Of a stretch of DNA of 64,000 nucleotides, positions 1-11,716 are shown one piece after another. Under the pieces are notes generated by a model. The model searched no databases. It had not been told where the DNA came from and was given only the letters and a program-made list of their open reading frames with translations. This stretch comes from Paracoccus sp. MKU1 (GTDB lineage: Bacteria; Pseudomonadota; Alphaproteobacteria; Rhodobacterales; Rhodobacteraceae). The first letter of the stretch is position 1; each line of letters opens with the position of its first letter. The stretch covers positions 62,001 through 126,000 of the forward strand of contig NZ_LLWQ01000220.1 of NCBI RefSeq assembly GCF_001447385.1, written 5' to 3'. Both the position numbers and the translations under genes were made by a program.

Positions 1-50
1 CCGAGGCGCTGGACCATGCCGAGGACAGCCTGCGGGAGGGTCGCGCATGA
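1..50 (+). CDS. C-terminal end of an upstream gene (possibly an IscR/Rrf2 regulator)
   Basis: Only the last 15 residues (ending LREGRA) and the stop codon are inside the window. The TGA stop at 48-50 overlaps the ATG of the next gene at 47-49 (ATGA), so the two are translationally coupled. In related Rhodobacteraceae the gene before this cysteine desulfurase is commonly an Rrf2-family IscR-type regulator of Fe-S biogenesis. That identity is inferred from position only; the visible residues do not prove it. Confidence 0.4.
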   Translation, partial: EALDHAEDSLREGRA

Positions 51-1114
51 ACCGGGTCTATCTGGACTGGAACGCCACCGCGCCGCTGCGCCCCGAGGCG
101 CGCGAGGCGATGCTGGCGGCGACCGAGATCGTCGGCAACCCGTCCTCGGTCCATGCCGAGGGCCGGGCGGCGAAATCGGCGCTGGAACGGGCGCGCGAGG
201 AGATCGCCGCGGCGTTGGGCGCCGAGGGGGCGGATGTGATCTTCACCTCGGGCGCGACCGAGTCGGCGGCGCTGGTGTTGCAGGGCCGGGGACTGGCTTG
301 TTCGGCGGTCGAGCATGCCGCCGTCCTGGCCTGGTGCGAGGCCTCGCTGCCGACGGATCAGGCGGGGCAGGTCGCGATTCCCGATCCCGGCCGCGCGACG
401 CTGCAACTCGCCAATGCCGAGACCGGCGTGATCCAGGATCTGCCGCAGGGGCTGGCGGTCAGCGATCTGACCCAGGCCTTCGGAAAGATCCCGTTCGCCT
501 TCAACTGGCTGGGCATCGAGGCCGGCTTCGTCAGCGCCCACAAGCTGGGCGGGCCGCGCGGTATCGGCGCGCTGGTGGTGAAGCGCGGCACCGAGGTCGA
601 GGCACGGATCAAGGGCGGCGGACAGGAACAGGGCCGCCGCGCCGGGACCGAGAATCTGATCGGCATCATGGGCTTTGCAGCGGCGGCAAAAGCGGCGCAG
701 AATGATCTGGATCAAGGAATCGGGGAAAAAGTGTCGCAACTGCGCGATTCCCTGATGGCCGCTCTGGAATCCGGGGCGGAAATGGTTACATTCCCGGGGC
801 GCGAGGCCCGCCGCCTGCCCAATACATTGTCGATCCTGACGCCGGGTTGGCGCGGAGAGACGCAGGTGATGCAGATGGACCTGGCCGGATTTGCCGTCTC
901 GGCAGGCTCGGCCTGTTCCTCGGGCAAGGTCCGGCCAAGTTCGGTTCTGACGGCCATGGGAATCGCGCCGGAATGGGCGGGCGATGCGATCCGCGTCTCG
1001 ATCGGACCGACGACGGAACCTCGGGACGTGATGCGTTTTGCGGATGCCTGGCTCGCGGCCCATGGCCGCTGGCGGCAGAGGAATGATGGGCGGGCGACCG
1101 CGGGAAGGGTTTGA
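47..1114 (+). CDS. Cysteine desulfurase, class I (IscS/NifS type)
   Basis: A 355-residue PLP enzyme that removes sulfur from cysteine to supply Fe-S cluster assembly. The PLP lysine lies in SAHKLGGPRG (around residue 166), the cofactor-contacting D/Q pair is in SDLTQAFGK, and the persulfide cysteine sits in SACSSGKVRPS near residue 285. It is shorter than typical IscS (about 400 residues), with compact loops and a short C-terminus. The start is fixed by ATGA overlap with the upstream gene, and the stop lies 1 base before the sufB start. It is the first of two desulfurases in this operon; the class II enzyme SufS closes it. The family assignment is secure, but the specific sulfur acceptor is not evident. 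Confidence 0.93.
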   Translation: MNRVYLDWNATAPLRPEAREAMLAATEIVGNPSSVHAEGRAAKSALERAREEIAAALGAEGADVIFTSGATESAALVLQGRGLACSAVEHAAVLAWCEASLPTDQAGQVAIPDPGRATLQLANAETGVIQDLPQGLAVSDLTQAFGKIPFAFNWLGIEAGFVSAHKLGGPRGIGALVVKRGTEVEARIKGGGQEQGRRAGTENLIGIMGFAAAAKAAQNDLDQGIGEKVSQLRDSLMAALESGAEMVTFPGREARRLPNTLSILTPGWRGETQVMQMDLAGFAVSAGSACSSGKVRPSSVLTAMGIAPEWAGDAIRVSIGPTTEPRDVMRFADAWLAAHGRWRQRNDGRATAGRV

Positions 1115-1115
1115 G

Positions 1116-2642
1116 ATGAGTGTAGAGACCGGCGAGGCAATCGAAATCCGCGAGGGCGTGGACCGCGAAACCGTCGAGACCGTCCAGAGCATGGGGTCCT
1201 ACAAATACGGCTGGGACACCGAGATCGAGATGGAATATGCCCCCAAGGGCATCAACGAGGATATCGTCCGGCTGATCTCGAAGAAGAACGAGGAACCGGA
1301 ATGGATGACCGAATGGCGGCTGCAAGCCTTCCGCCGCTGGCAGACCATGACCGAGCCGAAATGGGCGATGCTCAACTATCCTGTGATCGACTATCAGGAC
1401 CAGTATTACTACGCCCGCCCCAAGAGCATGGCCGAAAAGCCCAAGTCGCTGGACGAGGTCGATCCCAAGCTGCTGGCCACCTATGAAAAGCTGGGTATCC
1501 CGCTGAAGGAGCAGATGATCCTGGCCGGGATCGAGGGTGCCGAGGGCGCGCCGGCCGAAGGGCGCAAGGTCGCGGTCGATGCGGTCTTCGACAGCGTCAG
1601 CGTCGGCACCACCTTCAAGGACGAGCTGGCCAAGGCCGGGGTGATCTTCTGTTCGATCTCGGAAGCCATCCGCGAACATCCCGAGCTGGTGAAGAAATAC
1701 CTGGGCTCGGTCGTGCCGCAATCGGACAATTTCTTCGCCACGCTGAACTCGGCGGTCTTTTCGGACGGCAGCTTCGTCTATGTGCCGCCGGGGGTGCGCT
1801 GCCCGATGGAGCTGTCCACCTATTTCCGCATCAATGCCGAGAATACCGGCCAGTTCGAGCGCACGCTGATCATCGCCGACAAGGGTTCCTATGTCAGCTA
1901 TCTGGAGGGCTGCACCGCGCCCAAGCGCGACGTGGCGCAGCTGCATGCGGCGGTGGTCGAGATCGTCATCCTCGAGGATGCCGAGGTCAAGTATTCGACC
2001 GTGCAGAACTGGTTCCCCGGCGACGAGGAAGGCAAGGGCGGCATCTACAACTTCGTCACCAAGCGTGCCGATTGCCGCGAGGCGCGGGCCAAGGTGATGT
2101 GGACCCAGGTCGAGACCGGCTCGGCCATCACCTGGAAATACCCCTCCTGCATTCTGCGCGGCGACGAGAGCCAAGGCGAGTTCTATTCCATCGCCATCGC
2201 CAACAACCACCAGCAGGCCGATACCGGCACCAAGATGATCCACCTTGGCAAGAACACCCGCTCTCGCATTGTTTCCAAAGGCATTTCTGCCGGTCAAGCG
2301 CAGAATACCTATCGCGGCCTGGTGTCCATGCACCCGCGCGCCAAGAACAGCCGCAACTATACGCAATGCGACAGCCTGCTGATCGGCGACAAATGCGGCG
2401 CCCATACCGTGCCCTATATCGAGGTGAAGAATACCTCGTCCCGCGTGGAGCATGAGGCGACAACCTCGAAGGTGGATGACGACCAGCTGTTCTATTGCCG
2501 CCAGCGCGGCATGGACGAGGAAGAGGCGGTCGCGCTGGTGGTGAACGGCTTCTGCCGCGAGGTCTTGCAGGCCCTGCCGATGGAGTTCGCCATGGAGGCG
2601 CAGTCGCTGGTCGCCATCTCGCTGGAAGGGTCGGTGGGATGA
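1116..2642 (+). CDS. sufB: Fe-S cluster assembly protein SufB
   Basis: A 508-residue scaffold subunit of the cytosolic SufBCD complex, on which new Fe-S clusters are built. It shows the SufB beta-helix core, with segments such as YVPPGVRCPMELSTYFRIN, SYVSYLEGCTAP and a C-terminal stretch with YTQCDSLLIGDKCGAHTVPY. I chose the ATG at 1116 because it follows the desulfurase stop directly and gives the usual SufB N-terminus; an in-frame ATG at 1038 would extend into the previous gene. Its stop overlaps the start of the following YbjQ-family gene by 4 bases. SufB pairs with SufD and is powered by SufC, both encoded just downstream. Confidence 0.97.
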   Translation: MSVETGEAIEIREGVDRETVETVQSMGSYKYGWDTEIEMEYAPKGINEDIVRLISKKNEEPEWMTEWRLQAFRRWQTMTEPKWAMLNYPVIDYQDQYYYARPKSMAEKPKSLDEVDPKLLATYEKLGIPLKEQMILAGIEGAEGAPAEGRKVAVDAVFDSVSVGTTFKDELAKAGVIFCSISEAIREHPELVKKYLGSVVPQSDNFFATLNSAVFSDGSFVYVPPGVRCPMELSTYFRINAENTGQFERTLIIADKGSYVSYLEGCTAPKRDVAQLHAAVVEIVILEDAEVKYSTVQNWFPGDEEGKGGIYNFVTKRADCREARAKVMWTQVETGSAITWKYPSCILRGDESQGEFYSIAIANNHQQADTGTKMIHLGKNTRSRIVSKGISAGQAQNTYRGLVSMHPRAKNSRNYTQCDSLLIGDKCGAHTVPYIEVKNTSSRVEHEATTSKVDDDQLFYCRQRGMDEEEAVALVVNGFCREVLQALPMEFAMEAQSLVAISLEGSVG

Positions 2643-2950
2643 TCGTCACCACCACCCCCGGCATCGATGGCCGCCGCATCAGCGCCTATCACGGCGTGGT
2701 GACGGGCGAGACCATCATCGGCGCCAACATCTTCCGCGACATCTTCGCCGGGATTCGCGACATCGTGGGCGGCCGTTCCGGCGCCTATGAATCCGCGCTG
2801 GCCTCGGCCCGCGAAACCGCCCTGTCCGAGATGCAGGACCGCGCCCGCCAGATGGGCGGCAATGCCGTGGTCGGCGTCGATCTGGACTATGAAGTCATCA
2901 ACAACATGCTGATGGTGTCCGCCTCGGGCACCGCCGTAAGTGTCGAATAG
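2639..2950 (+). CDS. YbjQ/UPF0145 family protein (putative heavy-metal-binding domain)
   Basis: A 103-residue protein whose start overlaps the sufB stop (ATGA). The whole length matches the small YbjQ (UPF0145, DUF74) fold, with TTTPGIDGRRI at the N-terminus, GANIFRDIFAGIRDIVGGRS in the middle and an MGGNAVVGVDLDYE core. Members of the family form pentamers, and the biochemical role is not established; a metal-binding function has been suggested from the fold. Its position between sufB and sufC, 9 bases before sufC, suggests co-expression with Fe-S assembly under iron limitation or stress. No cysteine is present in the protein, so direct thiolate cluster binding is unlikely. Confidence 0.85.
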   Translation: MIVTTTPGIDGRRISAYHGVVTGETIIGANIFRDIFAGIRDIVGGRSGAYESALASARETALSEMQDRARQMGGNAVVGVDLDYEVINNMLMVSASGTAVSVE

Positions 2951-2959
2951 GAACGAACC

Positions 2960-3711
<752 letters not shown>

Positions 3712-3715
<4 letters not shown>

Positions 3716-5061
3716 TGGCGGATACGGCTGTTCTTGCCGCGCAGGTTCCCGCGGTCGAGGGCAAGGCCCGTCCCGGCGATGCGGCGCTGGCCGCTCGCCT
3801 GGAGGCGCTGGACCTGCCGCGCGGCGGCTTCACCCGTTCTGCGCGCGAGGATGCGGCGCAGCGGCTGCACGCGATGGGGCTGCCCGGCGCGCGTGACGAA
3901 TACTGGCGCTATACCGATCCGGCCCCCTTCAACGCCGCCCGGCCGCAGCCGGTCGAGCTGGCTGCCGATGCCACCACCCTGTTCACCGGCATCGAGCGGC
4001 TGAACATTGTCTTCATGGACGGGCGTTTCGATGCTGCCGCCTCGGACGCTCTGGAAGCCGAGGGCGTGCAGATCGAAAGCCTTGCCGCGGCCGATGCCAA
4101 GACCGATCACTGGGCGGCCGGGCTCTATGGCCGGTTGGAAGCCTCCGGGCAGGTGCCGGTCAAGCGTCCCTTCGCGGTGCTGAACACGCTGGCCGCCGCC
4201 GAGGGCGTGTTGATCCGCGTCACCGGCAAGCCGTCACGGCCGGTGCACATCACCTATCGCCGCTCGGCCGCCGATGCGGACGTCTGTCTGCATCATGTCG
4301 TCAAGCTCGAGGACGGGGCCGAGCTGACGCTGCTGGAAACCGGCTCGATCGGCGCGCGCTCGAACGTGGTGATCGAGACCGATCTGGGCCAGGGCGCCCG
4401 CTTCCACCACATCAGCGCCAAGCGCGCCAATGATCCCAAGCTGGGGCTGGGCCATATCTTCGTCCGCGTCGCCGCCGAGGCGCTGTTCAAGTCCTTCACG
4501 CTCACGGTCAACGGGCTGATGATGCGCAACGAGGCGGTGATCGAGATTGCCGGCGATGATGCGGTGGCCCATATCGCCGCCGCGGTGCTGGGCGACGGCG
4601 ATATCGGCCGCTTCCACCATGACGACACCGTCTTCATCACCCATGCCGCCGAGCGGTGCGAAAGCCGGCAGGTGTTCAAGAAGGTGCTGAAGAACGGTGC
4701 CGAGGGCGTGTTCCAGGGCAAGATCCTGGTCAAGCCCGGCGCGCAGAAGACCGACGGCTACCAGATCAGCCAGGGGCTTTTGCTGGACGAGGGCAGCCAG
4801 TTCCTCGCCAAACCCGAGTTGGAAATCTATGCCGACGACGTGAAATGCTCGCATGGCTCGACCACGGGGGCGCTGGACGAGACGGCGCTGTTCTACCTGC
4901 GCTCGCGCGGGGTGCCGAAGGAACGCGCCATCGTGCTGCTGGTGCTGTCCTTCCTGGCCGATGCGCTGGACGAGATCGAGGACCAGCGGCTGCGCGACGA
5001 CATCCTCGGCCGGCTGGAAGACTGGCTGACGGCGCGCGCGGGCAATCCGGGCAAGGCATGA
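3712..5061 (+). CDS. sufD: Fe-S cluster assembly protein SufD
   Basis: About 449 residues, the second beta-helix subunit of SufBCD, paralogous to SufB and required for iron entry to the scaffold. The C-terminal half has the family landmarks FQGKILVKPGAQKTDGYQ, SQFLAKPELEIYADDVKCSHG and FYLRSRGVP. Two adjacent ATG codons (3712 and 3715) are possible starts; the first overlaps the sufC stop codon. The N-terminal 120 residues are alanine- and arginine-rich and less conserved, as is usual for SufD. The stop overlaps the next gene (ATGA). Confidence 0.95.
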
Positions 5062-5546
5062 GCCGGGCCGGCATCGTCCCGCGCATCCTGGAAAGCTGGT
5101 GGGCGCCGGGCAGGGTGGTCAGGTCCCTGCGCGGCATGCCCGACCGGGCGCTGATCGTCGTGCTGATGGCGGCGATGCTGGTCTTTCTGGTCGCGCAGGC
5201 CCCGGGCCATGCCCGGGATGCGCAATTGCAGCCCGAGGTGCCCCTGGGCGCGCGCATGGGCGGGGCGCTGCTGGCGGTGATGTTCATGATGCCGCTGCTG
5301 GCCTATGGGCTGGCGGCGCTGGTCTCGGCGCTGTCGCGGCTGACGCCCTGGCCGGTGGCGCCACAGGATTCGCGGCTGGCGCTGTTCTGGGCGCTGCTGG
5401 CGGTGGCGCCGGCGATGTTGCTCGCCGGGCTCACCGCCGGCCTGGTCGGTCCCGGCCCGGCGCTTGGCGTGACGCGGGCGGTGGCGGGGCTCGGCTTTCT
5501 CGTGATATGGAGCGCGGGGCTGCGCGCATTGGCGGGGAACAGATGA
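5058..5546 (+). CDS. Small integral membrane protein in the suf operon (unknown function)
   Basis: A 162-residue hydrophobic protein starting at an ATGA overlap with sufD. Four probable membrane segments are visible (roughly residues 29-48, 66-93, 107-129 and 136-155). The N-terminus before the first segment is short and basic, with RVVRSLRGMPDRA. It looks distantly like the YIP1 membrane fold of its downstream neighbour, and the two probably act as a pair. No catalytic motif was seen. Its location between sufD and sufS suggests co-regulation with Fe-S assembly, but I cannot assign a role. Confidence 0.8.
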   Translation: MSRAGIVPRILESWWAPGRVVRSLRGMPDRALIVVLMAAMLVFLVAQAPGHARDAQLQPEVPLGARMGGALLAVMFMMPLLAYGLAALVSALSRLTPWPVAPQDSRLALFWALLAVAPAMLLAGLTAGLVGPGPALGVTRAVAGLGFLVIWSAGLRALAGNR

Positions 5547-6130
5547 AACTGGGCGATCTTGGCGATCTGATGGTCCTGACCTTGCGGGACCCGGAGGCCG
5601 CGGTGCGCGTGTTGCGCGACCTGGACCTGCCGATGGCGGCGCGCTGGATGGTGCTGCTTCTGGCCGTGACGCTGTCCACGCTGCTCGCCGGGCTGTCGCT
5701 GCTGCTGTTCCCGGTCGAGGTGGACAACCCCGTCTCGCGCATGCTGTCCGAACCGATGACGCTGGCCGGCATCCAGTTCGGCGCCATGGTGCTGTCGGCG
5801 CTGTTCGTGGCGCAGATCGGCCGGCTGTTCGGCGGCCACGGCATCTTTCCCGATGCGCTGCTGATCGTCGGCTGGGTCGAGTTGATGCTGGTCGGGCTGC
5901 AAGCGGTGCAGGTGGTGATGATGGCGCTGTTCCCGGCCACGGCCACGCTGCTCTCGATGCTGGCCTTCGGCCTGTTCCTCTATCTCGCCGTGACCATGAC
6001 CAAGGCGCTGCACGGCTTCACCAGCACCGGCAAGGTGGTGCTGGGCCTGATCGGCAGCATTTTCCTGCTTGGCTTCGTGCTGTCGCTGATCGCGGCGGCA
6101 TTCGGCATCGTCCCCGAGGTGACACCATGA
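5543..6130 (+). CDS. YIP1-family membrane protein
   Basis: A 195-residue protein starting inside the end of the preceding membrane gene (4-base overlap). A short N-terminal stretch (LRDPEAAVRVLRDLDLP) is followed by about five membrane helices with the YIP1-type pattern, including an LFGGHGIFPDALLIVGW loop and a final helix pair near residues 150-190. YIP1-like proteins are multi-pass membrane proteins of largely unknown bacterial function. It lies directly before sufS (ATGA overlap), so it is translated as part of the suf operon. Confidence 0.8.
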   Translation: MKLGDLGDLMVLTLRDPEAAVRVLRDLDLPMAARWMVLLLAVTLSTLLAGLSLLLFPVEVDNPVSRMLSEPMTLAGIQFGAMVLSALFVAQIGRLFGGHGIFPDALLIVGWVELMLVGLQAVQVVMMALFPATATLLSMLAFGLFLYLAVTMTKALHGFTSTGKVVLGLIGSIFLLGFVLSLIAAAFGIVPEVTP

Positions 6131-7338
6131 GCTTCGACATTGAAAAGGTCCGCGCCGATTTCCCGATCCTGTCGCGGCAGGTGAACGGCCGGCCGCTGGT
6201 CTATCTGGACAACGGCGCCTCCGCGCAGAAACCGCGCGTGGTGATCGACGCCATTACCCGCGCCTATGAGGCGGAATATGCCAATGTCCATCGCGGGTTG
6301 CATTTCCTCTCCAACCTCGCGACCGAGAATTACGAGCGGGTCCGCGCCATCATCGCCCGCTTCCTGAACGTCCCGCGCGAGGACGAGGTGATCTTCACCT
6401 CGGGCGCGACCGAGGGGATCAACCTCGTCTCCTATGGCTGGGCCGGGCCGCGCCTGAAGGCCGGTGACGAGATCGTGCTGTCGGTGCTGGAGCATCACGC
6501 CAATATCGTGCCCTGGCATTTCCTGCGCGAACGCCAGGGCGTGGCGCTGAAATGGGTCGAGCCCGAGCCCGACGGCTCGCTGCCGCCGGAAAAGGTGCTG
6601 GCGGCGGTGGGGCCGAGGACCAAGCTGATCGCCGTCACCCATATGTCGAACGTGACCGGCACCGTGGTCGATGTCGGCGCCATCGCGCGCGGGACCGACG
6701 TGCCGGTGCTTGCCGATGGGTCGCAGGCCGCAGTGCATATGCCGGTGGACCTGTCCGCGCTCGGCGTCGATTTCTACTGCATCACCGGGCACAAGCTCTA
6801 TGGTCCCTCGGGTTCGGGCGCGATCTGGATCCGGGCCGAGCGCCAGGCCGAGATGCGGCCCTTCATGGGCGGCGGCGACATGATCCGCACGGTGACGCGC
6901 GAGAGTGTGGACTATGCCGACCCGCCGCTGCGTTTCGAGGCTGGCACCCCCGGCATCGCCAACCAGATCGGCCTGGGCGCGGCGCTGGAATACCTGATGG
7001 CGTTCGGCATGGAGAACATCGCCGCGCATGAGCGGGATCTGCGCGACTATGCCCGCGAGCGACTGCGCAGCCTGAACTGGCTGTCGGTGCAGGGCGACGC
7101 GGCCGAGAAAGGCGCGATCTTCTCGATGACCATGCAGGGCGCGCATGCGCATGACATCTCGACTATCCTCGACAAGCGCGGCATCGCGGTGCGGGCGGGG
7201 ACGCATTGCGCCATGCCGCTCCTGGATTTCTTCGGTGTCAGCGCCACGGCGCGCGCCAGCTTCGCCATGTACAACACCCGCGCCGAGGTCGACGCGCTGA
7301 TCGACGGATTGTCCTTCTGCCGCGAGCTTTTCGCCTGA
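6127..7338 (+). CDS. sufS: Cysteine desulfurase SufS (class II)
   Basis: A 403-residue PLP enzyme supplying sulfur to the SufBCD scaffold. The PLP lysine is in TGHKLYGPSGSG (about residue 223), and the active-site cysteine is in RAGTHCAMPLL (about residue 360), the RxGxHC motif that defines class II enzymes. N-terminal landmarks are YLDNGASAQKP and NVHRGLHFLS. It is the last gene of the operon. No sufE or sufU is visible nearby, so the sulfur acceptor must be encoded elsewhere. Confidence 0.97.
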   Translation: MSFDIEKVRADFPILSRQVNGRPLVYLDNGASAQKPRVVIDAITRAYEAEYANVHRGLHFLSNLATENYERVRAIIARFLNVPREDEVIFTSGATEGINLVSYGWAGPRLKAGDEIVLSVLEHHANIVPWHFLRERQGVALKWVEPEPDGSLPPEKVLAAVGPRTKLIAVTHMSNVTGTVVDVGAIARGTDVPVLADGSQAAVHMPVDLSALGVDFYCITGHKLYGPSGSGAIWIRAERQAEMRPFMGGGDMIRTVTRESVDYADPPLRFEAGTPGIANQIGLGAALEYLMAFGMENIAAHERDLRDYARERLRSLNWLSVQGDAAEKGAIFSMTMQGAHAHDISTILDKRGIAVRAGTHCAMPLLDFFGVSATARASFAMYNTRAEVDALIDGLSFCRELFA

Positions 7339-7384
7339 ACCCCATTGCAGAGCCGCGCGTTTGCGGCTATGCAGCCCATGCGTT

Positions 7385-7461
7385 GCACCCGTAGCTCAGC
7401 TGGATAGAGCGTTGCCCTCCGAAGGCAAAGGCCACACGTTCGAATCGTGTCGGGTGCGCCA
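7385..7461 (+). tRNA. tRNA-Arg (anticodon CCG)
   Basis: A full cloverleaf can be read. The acceptor arm GCACCCG (7385-7391) pairs with CGGGTGC (7451-7457). The D arm is GCTC/GAGC, and the anticodon stem TTGCC/GGCAA encloses the loop CTCCGAA with anticodon CCG at 7419-7421. The T arm is ACACG-TTCGAAT-CGTGT, and the discriminator G plus CCA is encoded at 7458-7461. It reads the arginine codon CGG. Confidence 0.97.
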
Positions 7462-7526
7462 TTTTCTCCTTTGTTGCCCTCCTTGCCGTGGCGATCCGTT
7501 GCCGCGCATCGCGTCGGAATGGAACA

Positions 7527-7555
7527 AAGCCCCGCTCATGGCAGGAGCGGGGCTT
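7527..7555. terminator. Strong hairpin, possible terminator
   Basis: A perfect 11-bp inverted repeat (AAGCCCCGCTC / GAGCGGGGCTT) with a 7-base loop, 66 bases past the tRNA. On the plus strand it is followed by GAGTTTGG, and on the minus strand by TTGTTCC, so neither side has an ideal U tract. It probably ends tRNA transcription or insulates the convergent purL. The rest of 7462-7771 shows no gene. Confidence 0.55.
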
Positions 7556-7711
7556 GAGTTTGGTTGCGAGATTTATCCGCAGCCTTCGGGTGACTGAACC
7601 GGGCACCGGCCCATGCGGTCCCATCTGGGGACAGTCGCGGCAGAGGGGAATGGCGGGTTCATCCGTGACGCGGCGTCGCCAATGGGGTTTCGCACCGGCT
7701 TTCGGAGCAGG

Positions 7712-7745
7712 AAAAACCCGGCAATCGCAGATGCGAATGCCGGGT
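7712..7745 (-). terminator. Rho-independent terminator of purL
   Basis: On the minus strand ACCCGGCA pairs with TGCCGGGT around a 14-base loop, followed at once by a run of five T (complement of 7712-7716). It sits 26 bases past the purL stop and is well placed as the purL terminator. Confidence 0.75.
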
Positions 7746-7771
7746 GCGCAAGGGCCGATCCAGGAAAAGGC

Positions 7772-9943
<2,172 letters not shown>

Positions 9944-10044
9944 GTCTGGCGCCCTTTTCCCCGGTTTTGCGGCCTTTTAAGCGGCGGCGAAGGGTTAGGA
10001 AAGGGGCCGCGCGCGGGGCCGGGAAAAACCGCAGTGCAGCGGGC

Positions 10045-10127
10045 AAAAAAAAGCCGGGCATGAAGCCCGGCTCAAGTCCAACAGGGAGGTTGAAGGTGAT
10101 GAGAATTTCTTCAAATCATCCCCTTCG
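10045..10127 (-). ncRNA. Candidate small RNA with an anti-Shine-Dalgarno hairpin loop
   Basis: The minus strand of this purL-LysR gap carries a complete small transcription unit. A promoter-like pair lies at 10134-10162. The first stem is GGGGATGA with TCATCACC (one mismatch). A second hairpin, TTCAAC / GTTGGA (10077-10094), presents the loop CUCCCU (10083-10088), complementary to a Shine-Dalgarno sequence. The 3' end is a strong terminator, AGCCGGGC / GCCCGGCT (10052-10072), followed by eight T. The predicted length is about 83 nt. Pyrimidine-rich anti-SD loops are typical of trans-acting riboregulators in alphaproteobacteria. No convincing open reading frame is contained. Structure and promoter were read by eye and expression is untested. 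Confidence 0.65.
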
Positions 10128-10133
10128 AGATCG

Positions 10134-10162
10134 GAAATATGTGCAGTCGGCGAACGGTTCAA
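10134..10162 (-). promoter_or_regulatory. Predicted promoter of the small RNA
   Basis: On the minus strand a -35-like TTGAAC (10162-10157) and a -10-like TATTTC (10139-10134) are separated by exactly 17 bases, placing the start of transcription near 10127. The -35 matches the first four consensus bases and the -10 matches its first three. It lies 87 bases past the stop of the upstream LysR gene. Confidence 0.5.
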
Positions 10163-10248
10163 GGATCATTTCCGCATTGCGGCACATGGCCGATATGCAT
10201 TCTGCGAATGCCTCGGGCAAAACCCTGCGGCATCTGCCCGTCCGGCGC

Positions 10249-11169
10249 TCATCCGGCGGACGGGTCGGCGGCCTGTTCTTCGGTCTGCTGGCGGCGCAGC
10301 GACTGGATTTCCTCGAGCACGAAATCGCGGAAGGCGGCGACGCGGCGCGAGGCGCGCAATTCCTCGGGGAAGGCCAGGAAGACCGGCACCTCGCCCGACT
10401 GGATGTCCGGCAAGACGCGGGTCAGGCTGGGAAAATCCGCCGAAAGGTAGTCCGGCAGGACGCCGATGCCGACATGGTTCAGCACCCCCTGCAAGACGCC
10501 GAAGTAATTGTTCACCATCAGGGTCGAGCTGATGTTGCGCGCCAGCAGCATCTGCGACAGCACCGCGCCCGAGCTGACCTGCGGCGTCTGCGGGTTCTGG
10601 CAGATCAGCCGGTGCGGCCCCAGATCGTCCAGCGTCTCGGGCACTCCGGCCTTGGCCAGGTATTCCGGTGTGGCGTAAAGTCGCATGCGGATGTTGAGCA
10701 GCCGGCGGCGGATCAGATCCTGCTGGTTGGGCTCCTTCATGCGGATGGCGACATCGGCCTCGCGCATGGGCAGGTCCAGCACGCGTTCTTCCAGCATCAG
10801 GTCGATCTTGAGATCGGGATAGCGGTCGTAAAGCTTGGCCAGCCGCGGCACCAGCCACATGGTGCCGAAGCCGGTGGTGGTGGTGACCTTCAGCTCGCCG
10901 AAGACGCTTTCCTCGCTGTCGCGGATACGGGCGGCGGTGGTGTCGAGCTTGCGGACCATGGAGGAGGTCGCCTCGAACAGCAGCTCTCCCTGTTCGGTCA
11001 GGATCAGCCCGCGGGCATGGCGGTGAAAAAGGGTGGTGCCCAGCGAATCCTCCAGCGCGCGGATCTGGCGGCTGACGGCGGATTGGGACAGGTGCAAAAC
11101 ATCGCCCGCGTGGGTCAGGCTGCCCGCGTCGGCGACGGCATGAAATATTCTTAACTTATCCCAATCCAT
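10249..11169 (-). CDS. LysR-family transcriptional regulator
   Basis: 306 residues from the ATG at 11169 (MDWDKLRIF...); an in-frame upstream ATG at 11220 would add 17 non-conserved residues. The winged-helix DNA-binding domain occupies residues 1-60, with the recognition helix around LHLSQSAVSRQIRALE. A LysR substrate-binding domain covers about residues 90-295, with GFGTMWLVPRLAKLYDRYP at its start. It is a stand-alone gene, and the inducer and targets cannot be read from the sequence. The region upstream (11170-11716) is unusually long, so its regulatory sites could lie there. Confidence 0.9.
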   Translation of the reverse strand: MDWDKLRIFHAVADAGSLTHAGDVLHLSQSAVSRQIRALEDSLGTTLFHRHARGLILTEQGELLFEATSSMVRKLDTTAARIRDSEESVFGELKVTTTTGFGTMWLVPRLAKLYDRYPDLKIDLMLEERVLDLPMREADVAIRMKEPNQQDLIRRRLLNIRMRLYATPEYLAKAGVPETLDDLGPHRLICQNPQTPQVSSGAVLSQMLLARNISSTLMVNNYFGVLQGVLNHVGIGVLPDYLSADFPSLTRVLPDIQSGEVPVFLAFPEELRASRRVAAFRDFVLEEIQSLRRQQTEEQAADPSAG

Positions 11170-11716
11170 AACAGTGCTTTCTTGCGGCATCAGCCATGCA
11201 ATCCGTGCAACCCTTATCACAGAAGGTTAGCGGAACAAGCCTGCAAAACGCCAAGAAAACCCTTTATCCGTCAGTGTTGCTTACCTACAATGCCTGCCGA
11301 ACAGCCATCGAACGAGCGCAGGCCGGAGGAGCGTGCAGGAATACAACCGCGCAGACCGATTCGCGCCGCCCGGGCGTCACGTGCTTTTGAACGGAACCGA
11401 GGCGCTGCTGCGGCATGAACCCGGGCGCGCCGGTCCGGGAACCGCCCGAGCGTACCGTCGTCATCCAATGCGATCATGCGCGACCTTCTGCCGCAAACCG
11501 TCCCAGTCTGGTCCTGGAACGGGCCGGGCTGCCGCTGACGGCCGCTATCCCGTGGCCAGGCTGGAATCCGCAGAGAAAACCGCGGCTCGCAGGCCCATGC
11601 CCGCGTATGTCTTCCGTCGCGAGACTGCTTCCGACCCGCCGGCGCGGCGTGACATAAATCATGGCGTTCCGGCGCGGCGCATCCTAAAAAGACGTGTCGC
11701 GAGCAGGAGGCTAGTC
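11170..11716. other. Intergenic stretch without a recognisable gene
   Basis: 547 bases between the divergent LysR gene and murI. Reading frames here (including an in-frame upward extension of murI from 11333) give arginine/proline-rich translations with no family resemblance. The last bases hold the murI ribosome-binding site GCAGGAGG, 9 bases before the ATG. I see no tRNA, repeat or strong hairpin. It may be decayed coding sequence plus divergent promoters. Confidence 0.5.

Noticed and set aside
7338..7461. Integration site use of tRNA-Arg (an island next to the tRNA).
   Set aside because: The flanking genes (sufS and purL) are core genes and no direct repeat of the tRNA 3' end was noticed downstream.
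10136..10204. A 23-codon minus-strand frame upstream of the small-RNA promoter.
   Set aside because: It has no ribosome-binding site, overlaps the predicted promoter and has atypical codons.
11333..11716. An in-frame N-terminal extension of murI.
   Set aside because: The extension is Arg/Pro-rich and non-conserved, while the ATG at 11717 has an AGGAGG site and the canonical racemase start.
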